The translations under genes and the position numbers were made by a program. The notes under the pieces are model-generated. The model was given only the letters and a program-made list of their open reading frames with translations, had not been told where the DNA came from and searched no databases. A DNA stretch of 32,041 nt from an uncultured Pseudomonadota bacterium (GTDB lineage Bacteria; Myxococcota_A; UBA796; SXON01): NCBI GenBank assembly GCA_903844155.1, contig CAIMSU010000104.1:1-32041 (forward strand), given 5' to 3'. Below are positions 22,570 through 30,433 of this stretch, in pieces; positions within the stretch are counted from its first letter, which is position 1; each line of letters opens with the position of its first letter.

Positions 22570-22595
22570 GAACGCCCCCTATAAAGGAGGCGTTC
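22570..22595 (-). terminator. Bidirectional hairpin, best as minus-strand terminator
   Basis: GAACGCC...GGCGTTC (7 bp plus an inner CC-GG) with loop TATAAA, 17 bp after the stop of the preceding plus-strand gene. On the minus strand the tail reads TTGCTTTTGCG, so it works best for transcription from the right. Confidence 0.65.
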
Positions 22596-22660
22596 GCAAT
22601 CGCAGACCGAGCACTTGAGTAGCTGGATGAAGGTGCGCTCCGAGACGGCAGGTTCACGCG

Positions 22661-22678
22661 GTCGAAATCAAGATTTCG
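22661..22678. promoter_or_regulatory. Perfect palindrome spanning the stop of the small frame
   Basis: CGAAATC-AA-GATTTCG (7-bp arms, 2-nt spacer). It includes the TGA of the 25-codon frame on the minus strand. It may be an operator or a recombinase-binding site linked to the neighbouring serine recombinase gene. Confidence 0.35.
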
Positions 22679-22745
22679 GGCTCGGGAAGCATGTCCTGCG
22701 GGCAAGGAACCAGTCCTTCATCTGCTGGACGGCGATGTGCGACAT
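22668..22745 (-). CDS. Candidate 25-residue small protein
   Basis: An ATG frame, MSHIAVQQMKDWFLARRTC..., with a GGAGG ribosome binding site about 8 nt upstream, downstream of a recognisable promoter (22784-22812) and upstream of a terminator (22570-22595). After the TGA the same frame stays open and reads FIQLLKCSVCDCERLL, with a CxxC pair, before the terminator. Either the small protein is real, or a longer reading frame is interrupted by UGA, or the unit is a non-coding RNA. Confidence 0.35.
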   Translation of the reverse strand: MSHIAVQQMKDWFLARRTCFPSPKS

Positions 22746-22783
22746 CACCGCCCCTCCGAGGGTTTGAACCCCGGATCAAGGTC

Positions 22784-22812
22784 TATGTACGACCGTCCGC
22801 GCGGGTTGTCAA
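22784..22812 (-). promoter_or_regulatory. Sigma70-like promoter within a palindrome
   Basis: On the minus strand TTGACA and TACATA are separated by 17 nt. The -35 box lies within the inverted repeat TTGTCA-AC-TGACAA (22806-22819), a likely operator. It would drive a transcript of about 200 nt ending at 22570-22595. Between 22554 and 22908 there is no other gene. Confidence 0.5.
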
Positions 22813-22908
22813 CTGACAACTGCGCCCCGACGGGATCCCGGCGGCGCGGCGTGCGTCTCCAAACCATATGCTTCTACGCGCGTTCTGCGCCGGCCTTGTG
22901 CGCCGCGA

Positions 22909-23559
22909 TCAGGCCGCCCCGGCGAGGGGAGGGTTCTGCGCCAGCATCCCGGCCTCGTTGAGCCGTCGCCGGAGGGTGTCCTTCTGGATGCCGGTCGCCT
23001 CGCTCACGGCGCGCCAGCCCCAGCCCTGTTCGAGAAGGCCCTTCGCGGCGAGGAGCGCCTTGTCCGCCGTCGCCTTCCGCGGTCGGCCGCAGTGCTTCCC
23101 TGCGGCCTGCGCCCGACGCACCCCCGCGACGACGCGCTCCTGGATGAGCCCCTTTTCCAGCTCCGCAACGGCCCCGAGGATCTGGAGGACGAAGCGCCCC
23201 GACGGCGTGGTCGTGTCGATGTGGGCGTCGCGCAGCGACACGAGCCCGACCCCCCACTCCCTCCACGCTTCGGTCATCGCCAGAAGGTGGATCACGCTGC
23301 GCGCGAGGCGGTCGAGCTTCCAGACGGCGACGACGTCGAACCGACCGGCCTGCGCGTCGGCCATCATCCGGTCCAACGCGGGCCTGCTCGCCTTCGACCC
23401 GGACACGCCGTCGTCGATGTAGTCCCCCGTGATCGTCCACCCGCGCTGGGCGGCGGCCTGCCGCAGTTCGTCAACCTGGAGCCCGACATCCTGGCCGTGC
23501 CCGACGGTGCTGACGCGCGCGTAGAGCGCGACTCGAAGGGTGTTCGACTTGGGTGACAT
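22909..23559 (-). CDS. Small serine recombinase (resolvase/invertase family)
   Basis: A 216-residue site-specific recombinase. The catalytic Ser is in ALYARVSTVGHGQD (about residue 17), followed by DYIDDGVSGSKASRPALDRMM, WKLDRLARSVIHLL and the E-helix LQILGAVAELEKGLIQERV. A C-terminal HTH (GRPRKATADKALL, GWGWRAVSEATGIQKDTLRRRL) binds the crossover site. It could catalyse resolution or inversion of the accessory segments nearby. The ATG at 23559 lies just after the upstream region and gives the typical length. Position between the defence-like island and the lipoprotein suggests element mobility. Confidence 0.92.
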   Translation of the reverse strand: MSPKSNTLRVALYARVSTVGHGQDVGLQVDELRQAAAQRGWTITGDYIDDGVSGSKASRPALDRMMADAQAGRFDVVAVWKLDRLARSVIHLLAMTEAWREWGVGLVSLRDAHIDTTTPSGRFVLQILGAVAELEKGLIQERVVAGVRRAQAAGKHCGRPRKATADKALLAAKGLLEQGWGWRAVSEATGIQKDTLRRRLNEAGMLAQNPPLAGAA

Positions 23560-23813
23560 CGTAGGCTCCGATGGGGAGTTCTACCGCGGCGCGGCGGCCA
23601 AACGGGCGTGGAACGCCAACCGCGCCCACGTCGCGGTGGACGGTCGGAATAGCGTCGATGGAACGCCGACGAACGCTACCCCTCGATTCTGGAGGGTTTC
23701 GCGCCCCTTCGTGCGCGCGAACACCCGTTTGGAGAGCCGTAGAGGCACGCTGACCCGGGTGCTGCGCGCTCGTCCCGGCGCCAACTGCCGCGACGAGCGC
23801 CAGCTACCGCTGC

Positions 23814-24704
23814 CTACGGCGGAGCCGCCTCCCCTGACCAGTTCTGACCCCAGCAGCCGAGCGCGCCGACGTCGTTCTGACCGCAGTTGAAGTGAAAGCC
23901 GCCGTCGATCGAGGTGAAATCCTCGTCGCCGACATCAAGCTCGCCCTTCGAGTCGGAACCCCAACACTCCCACCCCCCATCGATGTGGTGACCGCATCCG
24001 TGGAAGAACCCGGCCGCAACGTCGTCGAAGGCACCGGAAGGGGCGTCCGCCTGGCCGTCGGCGTCGAACCCCCAGCAGGCGATGCTGGAGTCGCTTCCGA
24101 GGGCGCAGGTGAATTGCCCACCAGCTCTGACCTTCACCCACGTCCCCGCGGGCGGGTCTTGGGCGCCGTACTTGTCCCACATTCCCCAGCACGAGATGGC
24201 CCCCTCCGTGTCGAGGGCGCAGGCGTGCAACTCCCCGGCCGTCAGATCGACGAACGTGCCCGGAGGAATCGCCAAATAATCCTCGCTCTCGCCCCAGCAC
24301 GCGACCTCGCCCAGCCCGGAGAGGGCGCAGGAGAAATGCATCCCCGCTTCCACCCTCGTGAAATGCCCGGCTGGGACAGCGAAGACGTTTCGGGCATCGT
24401 CGGTCCCCCAGCAAACCACCGCCCCGTCGTCCCCGATCGCGCAGCTGTGAGCATAGCCAACGCTCACGTCGACGAACTTGCCGGAAGGGGGATCCGGAAA
24501 CGAGCTGCCCCAACAGCTCAGCTCCGAGCTCTCGCCAATTGCGCAGGCGCGGTAGTCCCCAGCGCTGTAGGCGACCACCGGCGTGTCACCCCAGCAAATG
24601 TCCCCCGTCGAGGACTGCTCGGCGCAGGCGTCAGGGCTCCCCGTGCCGGCGCAGGAGGCGGAAAGAACGAAGAAAGTAGCTGGGAGTGCGCGAAAAGCTC
24701 TCAT
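23814..24704 (-). CDS. RCC1-like repeat lipoprotein
   Basis: A 296-residue secreted lipoprotein with signal MRAFRALPATFFVLSASC (lipobox SASC). Repeats of about 38-40 residues carry the RCC1-type CA..xxGxxxCWG pattern (CAIGESSELSCWG, CAIGDDGAVVCWG, CALSGLGEVACWG, CALDTEGAISCWG, CALGSDSSIACWG), making a disulphide-rich propeller. An AAGGAG site precedes the ATG. It is a surface or periplasmic binding protein; no enzyme motif is present. The 254 bp between its stop and the recombinase gene hold no supported gene. Confidence 0.85.
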   Translation of the reverse strand: MRAFRALPATFFVLSASCAGTGSPDACAEQSSTGDICWGDTPVVAYSAGDYRACAIGESSELSCWGSSFPDPPSGKFVDVSVGYAHSCAIGDDGAVVCWGTDDARNVFAVPAGHFTRVEAGMHFSCALSGLGEVACWGESEDYLAIPPGTFVDLTAGELHACALDTEGAISCWGMWDKYGAQDPPAGTWVKVRAGGQFTCALGSDSSIACWGFDADGQADAPSGAFDDVAAGFFHGCGHHIDGGWECWGSDSKGELDVGDEDFTSIDGGFHFNCGQNDVGALGCWGQNWSGEAAPP

Positions 24705-24776
24705 CGGAATTCCACTCCTTGACGTTCAACTACTCTACCCCAGTCCGACGCCATCGGCGCTGCCGGGCAGCCCGCC

Positions 24777-27602
24777 TCACCCGCCCGGAAACGCCCGCCG
24801 CACGATCCCGAGCAGCGTCCCCCGGTTGCGCCCGACGAAGCCCTCGACGTAGCCGACATCGACGCCCGCCGGCGGCCGAGCCCGGAGCGCGCCGACGGCC
24901 ACCTCGAGGAGCCGCTCGGCGCGGTCCCCGCCCCGGGCGCGCCGGGTCCGAGTCCGGTCGATGGCGTCCCTCAACCCCGTCGTAGGATGCCCCCCCCGCT
25001 GCCCTTTCGGCGGCAGGACGTTGTGCCCGTCCACGAGGACGCGCTCCAGCTCGTCGAGCTCGGGCACGTTGGCCTGTTCGACCAGCGCCTCCGAAAGCAG
25101 CCCGAGGTGGGCGTGCAGCGCCTCGTACCGCTTTGCGCTGGTCTGTCGCCGGTAGACGTCGTGCCAGCCGTCCAGCCAGCCGCGGAGCGACGACCAGGTG
25201 ATCCGTGTCCCCGGCGTCGTCATCGGCTCGCCGGGAGCTGCGATGTCCGCGGTGCCGCCGCGAGCGGCCCAACCCCGTTGCAGATCGGCCGCCCGCGCCG
25301 ACTCTGCGAGCTTGGTGCGCTGTTCTTTGATCGTCTCGCGTGCCTTCGCTAGCTCCCGTTCGAGCCTCGCGGCCTTCCTGCCGTCCGCGGTCTCCTTCTC
25401 GGGCAAGCGCAGCACCTTCGTCACGAGGACCGCGAGCGCGGGGAGCAAATGGGCGGTTGCAGCACCTAAATCCTCACGCGAGACGACAAACCGTTCGTCG
25501 TGTCCGTTGGCATGGGTCCGGCCAGCATCGGCGTGCGTCAGCTCGTGGCACGCGATCCCGTGGAGGTAGGCGGCGACGGCGATGGGCCGCTCTCGATGGG
25601 CCTTCGCCACCTGGGCCAGCTTGTCGGGCTGGATGTAGATGACGGTGGTGCCCCGGTCGGTGCGCGTCGTGAGGCCGAGGAGGTTGTCATCGAGGACGAA
25701 CCCGGGCTTGAACCGCTTGCGGATACGCGCCTCGGCGGCGACCAGGCGTAGAACCGAGTCCCAGGCCACCAGAAACGGCAACCAACGCCCGTAATTCTTC
25801 TTGAAGCGGTACGCTTTCTGCCGGTCGTAGGACTTCCGGCTGATGCGGAGCCCGGCGTGCTTCCCGAAAGGGTTGGAAGGACGCGCCTTCTGCCCCGACG
25901 CCTTCTCCAACGCCGCGACGACGCGCGGGACCGCTGCGACCTGGAGCAGCCCGCCGCCGCCGGGGGCCATCGCCGTGTCGGCCGCGCGCTCGATGGCCTG
26001 CTCGATAGTGGCGACCGTCGCCGTGTCGGCGTCCCCGCGCTCGACGCGCTCCAACGCCAGCTCGACGGCCGGGCCGAAGATGCCTCGGTCGCGGCGCGCT
26101 TCCCATGAGACATCGAACCCGCCACCCGCCTGACCAGCGGCGGTCTCGTCGGCGCCCTGGAGGAACGCCCGGATCGTCGCCGTGGCCCCGCCGGACGATG
26201 GCGCAGCGATGTCGCCCTCGACGCCGCCGCGGGACGCCGCGGCACGGAACCCCGGCGGCAGGACGGGTTCGCGCTCTGATTCGTCGTCCTCCCCCGTGGC
26301 CTTCGAGCCGCGCGGGGCCAGCGACGCGACCGGCGCGTCGGTCTGCGCGTGTTTCAACCTCTCGGCGTAGAAGTCCATGATCCCGCCCGCGGCATCCGCG
26401 AGCGCCGCCTGAAGGTCGGCGTCGGCGAAGGCGTCGGCGACCATCGCACCGATCTCGGCGGCCCCGGCCCGCGCGTCGGCGTCGTCGGAGTCGGGGTCGA
26501 AAACCTCGTCCTCGTCGCTGTTGCGGCCGGTGGACTCGTTCTCCTGCTCGACCTGTTCCACGAGGTCCGCGAACGCCCAGCCCGCCTGGTCCTGGAAGGC
26601 GTCGCGGGCGGCGTTGAGCGGGTAGCCGGGCTGGCCGGGCCTCACTTTCGCGCTGAGGTCCACGGCGACATCGACCTTCAGCCCGCCACGGCTCGAAGGC
26701 ACCCGGAATTGTGCAAGTCCATCGAGGCGAACGTAGTAGGAACCGCCCTTATCGCCGGGTGCCCGACGGTACGCCTTGATGCCTGCGGTGACGCCGTTGC
26801 CCCAGCTCGCGTCCAGCGCGATCCGAGACCCGCCCCGGCGGCTGAACATCGGCTTCACCTCGACTCCGTTGAACACGAGCCGGATGCCGGGGAGGTCGTT
26901 CGCGGCCAGCAGCTCGCGGAGGCGGTCCTCGATGGCGATGTAGGTCTGCCGGGCGCGATCCCACACGGAGTCGAACTCGTCGCTCACGTCGTGCAGGACG
27001 ATTCGGCAACCGGGCCGGAAGGGCTGGTCGAACACCTCGACGTCGCCGCCGTCGCCGTTGGAGACCGCCAGGTTGTCGCGCGTGGCGATCTCCCATCGGA
27101 ACAGGCTGGCCGTCCCGAGGATCACGGCCTTTGCGACGCCGAAGCCGCCCGCGGCCTCCCCGCTGTCGCCCGCGTCCCGCTTGCCGCTTTCCCCGATTAC
27201 GAGGAACTTTTCGAGGATGGTCCTGGTATCCATGCCCCGGCCGTTGTCGTCGGCGGTCAGGGTGTGCGTGGCGCGATCCCAGGTCACCTCGAAGCGCGCG
27301 TCCTCGGGACGAAGCTCCCGGTGACGGATGGCGGCGGCGATGGAGTCGCGAGAGTTCTGGAGCAGTTCGCGCACGGCCAGCACGGGCAGATCGCCCGAAG
27401 CGTAAATGCTGGACGTGAAAAACTTCCACGCAATGCCCACATTCACGCCCGGTCGCCCGCTCGCCTTCGCGGGCAGCGCGTCGAGGATCTCGCCGCTCGC
27501 GCCCAGCTCGCGCCGGAGGGCCTCGCGATCGATGGCGATGCGGCCCGTGTCCTTGCGAGTTTCCGGGGCGGGCGGGGCGGTGTGGGCGCAGGGGCAGGTC
27601 AT
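24777..27602 (-). CDS. GHKL ATPase with HELTH metallopeptidase-like motif
   Basis: A 941-residue protein. Residues about 60-160 form a GHKL (Hsp90/MORC/histidine-kinase-like) ATPase: LAVRELLQNSRDSI (N-box), DDNGRGMD (G1) and GGFGVAKA (G2). The middle is acidic and low-complexity. Near residue 690 lies HGIACHELTHADAGRTHANGHDERF, an HExxH zinc-protease-like motif with a downstream His. A Lys/Glu/Arg coiled segment (KAARLERELAKARETIKEQR) follows. The C-terminal tail RAERLLEVAV...RPPAGV...GFVGRN recurs in the upstream methyltransferase. Its start overlaps that gene by ATGA. It probably acts on DNA or proteins within the element; mechanism unknown. Confidence 0.8.
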   Translation of the reverse strand: MTCPCAHTAPPAPETRKDTGRIAIDREALRRELGASGEILDALPAKASGRPGVNVGIAWKFFTSSIYASGDLPVLAVRELLQNSRDSIAAAIRHRELRPEDARFEVTWDRATHTLTADDNGRGMDTRTILEKFLVIGESGKRDAGDSGEAAGGFGVAKAVILGTASLFRWEIATRDNLAVSNGDGGDVEVFDQPFRPGCRIVLHDVSDEFDSVWDRARQTYIAIEDRLRELLAANDLPGIRLVFNGVEVKPMFSRRGGSRIALDASWGNGVTAGIKAYRRAPGDKGGSYYVRLDGLAQFRVPSSRGGLKVDVAVDLSAKVRPGQPGYPLNAARDAFQDQAGWAFADLVEQVEQENESTGRNSDEDEVFDPDSDDADARAGAAEIGAMVADAFADADLQAALADAAGGIMDFYAERLKHAQTDAPVASLAPRGSKATGEDDESEREPVLPPGFRAAASRGGVEGDIAAPSSGGATATIRAFLQGADETAAGQAGGGFDVSWEARRDRGIFGPAVELALERVERGDADTATVATIEQAIERAADTAMAPGGGGLLQVAAVPRVVAALEKASGQKARPSNPFGKHAGLRISRKSYDRQKAYRFKKNYGRWLPFLVAWDSVLRLVAAEARIRKRFKPGFVLDDNLLGLTTRTDRGTTVIYIQPDKLAQVAKAHRERPIAVAAYLHGIACHELTHADAGRTHANGHDERFVVSREDLGAATAHLLPALAVLVTKVLRLPEKETADGRKAARLERELAKARETIKEQRTKLAESARAADLQRGWAARGGTADIAAPGEPMTTPGTRITWSSLRGWLDGWHDVYRRQTSAKRYEALHAHLGLLSEALVEQANVPELDELERVLVDGHNVLPPKGQRGGHPTTGLRDAIDRTRTRRARGGDRAERLLEVAVGALRARPPAGVDVGYVEGFVGRNRGTLLGIVRRAFPGG

Positions 27603-28627
27603 GGGGATCTCCGGGAGAGGAAGGCGGCGATGAGATCGCGGAGGCGCGGGGACTCTCGGGCCACGAACCCGTCGATGTCGTCGGGGGACACGCCCCGAGG
27701 CGGGCGACGGCGGACGAGCGCGACGGCGGCAGCGAGCAGGCGTTCGATCCGGTCGGTGACCGACGCCAGCGTCGGCAGCGCACCGAGTACGGTCTCCACG
27801 CCGGCCTCGGCCGCGCGCACGGCGCGGGCCACCGCAGCTGCGAGCGACGGCGGGACGGCGTTCCCAACCTGGCGATAGCGGTCCTCAGGCCGACCAGCGA
27901 AGGGGTAGCCCTCGGGGAAGGTCTGGAGCGTGGCGCACTCGCCGAGAGTCAGCTTTCGCCGTGCTCCATCGGTCGCAATGGCGAGCGCGTCGCTCGCATT
28001 GTTCAGCTTCCGCCACCAAGCGGGGTCGGTCGGTCGGCCCTTCCCCTCGTTCGTCATCACGCAGGGAGAAGGCCGGTCCCACGGGACGGCAATCGCGTCG
28101 CGCATGGTTCGGCGGGGCTGGTTCCTGGGTGGCTGAACGGGGCGTGGACCCGCGATCACGAAGATGCGCGTGCGGCTCTGCGGCGCACCGTGGTCGGCCG
28201 CGTTGAGCACCCAGAGGGAGACGTGCGCGTAGAGCTTCCGGAGCTCGGGGAGGACCGCGCGCTCGACGTAGGCGCGGGCGTTCCTCACGTTCTCGAAGAT
28301 CGCCCAGCGGGGCCGGATGATCTGCACGATGCGGAGGGTCCACGGCCAACCGTTCCGGGCGATGTCCTCCTCACCTTTCGGTCCGACGTGCTGGTTCGCA
28401 CTGGACCATGCCTGGCAGGGCGGCGAGGCCCAGAGCACGTCGATGGTCCCGGCGAGGGCCTTGTAGTCGAGGTCGCGTACGTCGGCCTCGACGGCGGGGA
28501 AACCTGCGGCCCGGAGCGTGGCGGCGGCCGAGGGGTCACGCTCAACGCAGGCGACATGCTCGAAGCCCGCGTCGTGCAGGCCGAGCGCCGCACCACCGGC
28601 TCCGGCGAAGAGGTCGAGCACCCTCAC
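27599..28627 (-). CDS. C5-cytosine DNA methyltransferase with extra C-terminal tail
   Basis: Methylates cytosine C5 in DNA. The GTG at 28627 places MRVLDLFAGAGGAALGLHDAGF (motif I, SAM binding) at the N-terminus; a GTG at 28699 would add 24 unusual residues. The catalytic PCQ is in LWASPPCQAWSSANQ (motif IV), then WAIFENVRNA (motif VI), DHGAPQSRTRIFVI (motif VIII) and RYRQVGNAVPPSLAAAV (motif X). A further 65 residues after motif X end in a tail matching that of the GHKL protein. No cognate nuclease is adjacent, so it may be an orphan or anti-restriction enzyme of a mobile element. Target site unknown. Confidence 0.92.
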   Translation of the reverse strand: MRVLDLFAGAGGAALGLHDAGFEHVACVERDPSAAATLRAAGFPAVEADVRDLDYKALAGTIDVLWASPPCQAWSSANQHVGPKGEEDIARNGWPWTLRIVQIIRPRWAIFENVRNARAYVERAVLPELRKLYAHVSLWVLNAADHGAPQSRTRIFVIAGPRPVQPPRNQPRRTMRDAIAVPWDRPSPCVMTNEGKGRPTDPAWWRKLNNASDALAIATDGARRKLTLGECATLQTFPEGYPFAGRPEDRYRQVGNAVPPSLAAAVARAVRAAEAGVETVLGALPTLASVTDRIERLLAAAVALVRRRPPRGVSPDDIDGFVARESPRLRDLIAAFLSRRSP

Positions 28628-28819
28628 GACGCACCGCCCCGACGCGCGGGGAGCGCGAGCGGGAGCGGGTGACGACGGGGGGCAGCAAACACGATTCACT
28701 CACGACGTGAGCGCGCAGAGAGCCCCAGGTGCCGTTTCGGCGGGGTCGGGAGGGGGTGGAGCAGGCCCCTCGCCGAACCCAGGGAAACGGCCCTGGAAGC
28801 CGATCTGTGCGGGGTGGGA

Positions 28820-29110
28820 TCAAGCGGCCCGGCGAGCGCCGCCGAGCATCCGGGCGAAGTCCGGCTGCTGGAAGTGGAGGCCCCAGACCACCTCGATCAG
28901 GAAGTCCACGAGGGCCTCCTTCGCGGGGTTCTCGATCCAGTTGGGGATGCTCGGCACGTCCACGGCCCTCGCGGCGTCGAGGAGCGCGGTGCGCACCCAC
29001 GCCTTCTTGGTCGCGCCGGTCCCCGGGCCGAAGATCTCCTCGGCGAGATCCATGAGCTTGTGGAGGTTGGGCGCGAGCCAGGAGGGGAGCTTGATCTGGG
29101 AGAGGTCCAT
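28820..29110 (-). CDS. 96-aa element-encoded protein
   Basis: Begins MDLSQIKLPSWLAPNLHKLM; then DLAEEIFGPGTGATKKAWVRTALLDAA, NWIENPAKEALVDFLIEVVWGL, ending MLGGARRAA. Alternating amphipathic and hydrophobic helices could make a small membrane-associated or structural protein; similar small proteins occur near phage tail or lysis genes, but I cannot name the family. The ATG at 29110 is chosen because the longer frame to 29296 crosses an antisense gene. No function assigned. Confidence 0.6.
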   Translation of the reverse strand: MDLSQIKLPSWLAPNLHKLMDLAEEIFGPGTGATKKAWVRTALLDAARAVDVPSIPNWIENPAKEALVDFLIEVVWGLHFQQPDFARMLGGARRAA

Positions 29111-29222
29111 GTTGGGGTTCCTTGGGGGTGACGGTGCGGGGTTGACGGACGGGAGCAGGGGCGAGACGGTGAGGTCAGCGGGGCGCGCCGGTGTGCTACG
29201 ATCTGCGAGCACGGAGTTGGAA

Positions 29223-29408
29223 ATGGCGAAGCCGACGAAATGGGAGCCTGCGAAGGACGGGCTTGGAGAAAAGCGGATTTCCGGGAAGGGGAACACGGTC
29301 CACCGTCAGCACACGGAGGCGGGGACCGTGGAGCATGTGGACCGGAAGGACGGGACATCCACGCGCCCCACCGAACCGACGACCGATCCGACGCACACGA
29401 AGGAGTAG
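29223..29408 (+). CDS. Small hydrophilic 61-aa protein
   Basis: A plus-strand gene among minus-strand ones: MAKPTKWEPAKDGLGEKR, then GKGNTVHRQHTEAG, then Thr/Pro/Lys-rich tail. A GGAG ribosome binding site is 6 nt upstream and a GCTACGAT -10-like box lies about 25 nt before the ATG. Highly charged and Thr-rich, probably soluble or disordered. Function unknown; opposite orientation could mean independent regulation. Confidence 0.55.
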   Translation: MAKPTKWEPAKDGLGEKRISGKGNTVHRQHTEAGTVEHVDRKDGTSTRPTEPTTDPTHTKE

Positions 29409-29428
29409 CAGGCTGCGACTGGGCATCG

Positions 29429-30433
29429 TCATGCCGCCATCTGGGCGACATCGAGGTCCACGGGCGCGTCGCGCAGCAGCAGATCGGTGAGGATGTTGCT
29501 GGAGCGGGAAACGATGAGGTCGTAGAGGCTCCACGGCTTCGACGGCGGGCCGGTGACGGCGTGCCAGACGCCGGAGACGGCGACACGGTGGACAGCATGG
29601 ACGCCCACGCCCAACTCGGACCACTCGGTCGCGACCGGCGACCACCAGATGTTGCCGTCGTCGTTGTAGTTGCGACGCTCGGGCGCGGACGTCCGCCGGA
29701 ACTTCGCGGCGCACATCCAGGCGTACTGCGCGAGTACGTCGTTCACGACGGCGGGTCGTCGCTTGGGGTCTTCGGCATACCAGCCGACCAGCCGTTTGGC
29801 GGGGCCGAGCGCGCCCGCCGGCCCCTGCTGGACGGTGCGGTTGTAGCAGAGGACCATCGCCCGCTCGGTGCTGACGCCGAGCAGCCGGGCGACCTCGATC
29901 GCACCCGCCATGTACTCGGATTGCGCCGCATCGCGAGCCTGAACCTGCTGGAACGCCGGCCAGCGTCCGGCCGCCGTGAATCGGGACGCCCACGGCTCGG
30001 CCCACAGGACCGCGCCGTCGATGGCCTCCAGAGAGGCGCGTGCGGTCACGTCGAGCAGCTTCGCCCAGCTCGTCCCGAAGAAGCGGCCGAACGCGACAGG
30101 ATCGGCAGCAGCCATCTCGCGCAGCAGCCGACCGAGCGAGCCCGACTTCTGTGTCCACTGGAGGATGCCGTAGCTGACGCCGTTGCCGTCGAGGTTGGGC
30201 TGGACGGACCAGAACTGGCCCTCGTGCTCGCTCGTCTTGCGGAGCAGCGTCGGGATCCAATCGGTGATGAGTGCTTCCACCTTCTCCTCCAGTTTCTTTG
30301 CGGCCTTTCCGGCGGCGTCTGCGGTCTGTTGCGCGACTCTGCGCGCCGACGGCGACGTGGCCGCGGCGGCGAGGATGACCAGCCCGAGGGCTCCCGCCCC
30401 GAGCAGGAGTGGCGTGTTGTTGTTCCGGCTCAT
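29429..30433 (-). CDS. Membrane-anchored lysozyme/chitosanase-like protein
   Basis: A 334-residue protein with an N-terminal membrane segment (TPLLLGAGALGLVILAAAA), then a helical AADAAGKAAKKLEEKVEAL linker. Residues about 65-100 include SEHEGQFWSVQPNLDGNGVSYGILQWTQKSGSLGRLL, which fits the catalytic Glu and beta-hairpin of lysozyme-like/GH46 folds that cut cell-wall polymers. The C-terminus ends LRDAPVDLDVAQMAA. The start overlaps the helicase stop (ATGA), so the two are co-translated. In an element it may be a cell-wall hydrolase for transfer or lysis. Confidence 0.7.
   Translation of the reverse strand: MSRNNNTPLLLGAGALGLVILAAAATSPSARRVAQQTADAAGKAAKKLEEKVEALITDWIPTLLRKTSEHEGQFWSVQPNLDGNGVSYGILQWTQKSGSLGRLLREMAAADPVAFGRFFGTSWAKLLDVTARASLEAIDGAVLWAEPWASRFTAAGRWPAFQQVQARDAAQSEYMAGAIEVARLLGVSTERAMVLCYNRTVQQGPAGALGPAKRLVGWYAEDPKRRPAVVNDVLAQYAWMCAAKFRRTSAPERRNYNDDGNIWWSPVATEWSELGVGVHAVHRVAVSGVWHAVTGPPSKPWSLYDLIVSRSSNILTDLLLRDAPVDLDVAQMAA

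Noticed and set aside
22517-22705. A 62-codon minus-strand frame with a hydrophobic end
   Set aside because: It reads through the terminator hairpin and into antisense of the preceding gene; the hydrophobic run is partly made by the hairpin sequence.
22750-22780. T-arm-like GGTTTGAACCCC sequence as part of a tRNA
   Set aside because: It forms an isolated hairpin before a small frame; no other tRNA arms surround it.
26349-27878. Plus-strand 509-codon frame opposite the GHKL gene
   Set aside because: Antisense shadow of a gene with strong ATPase motifs.
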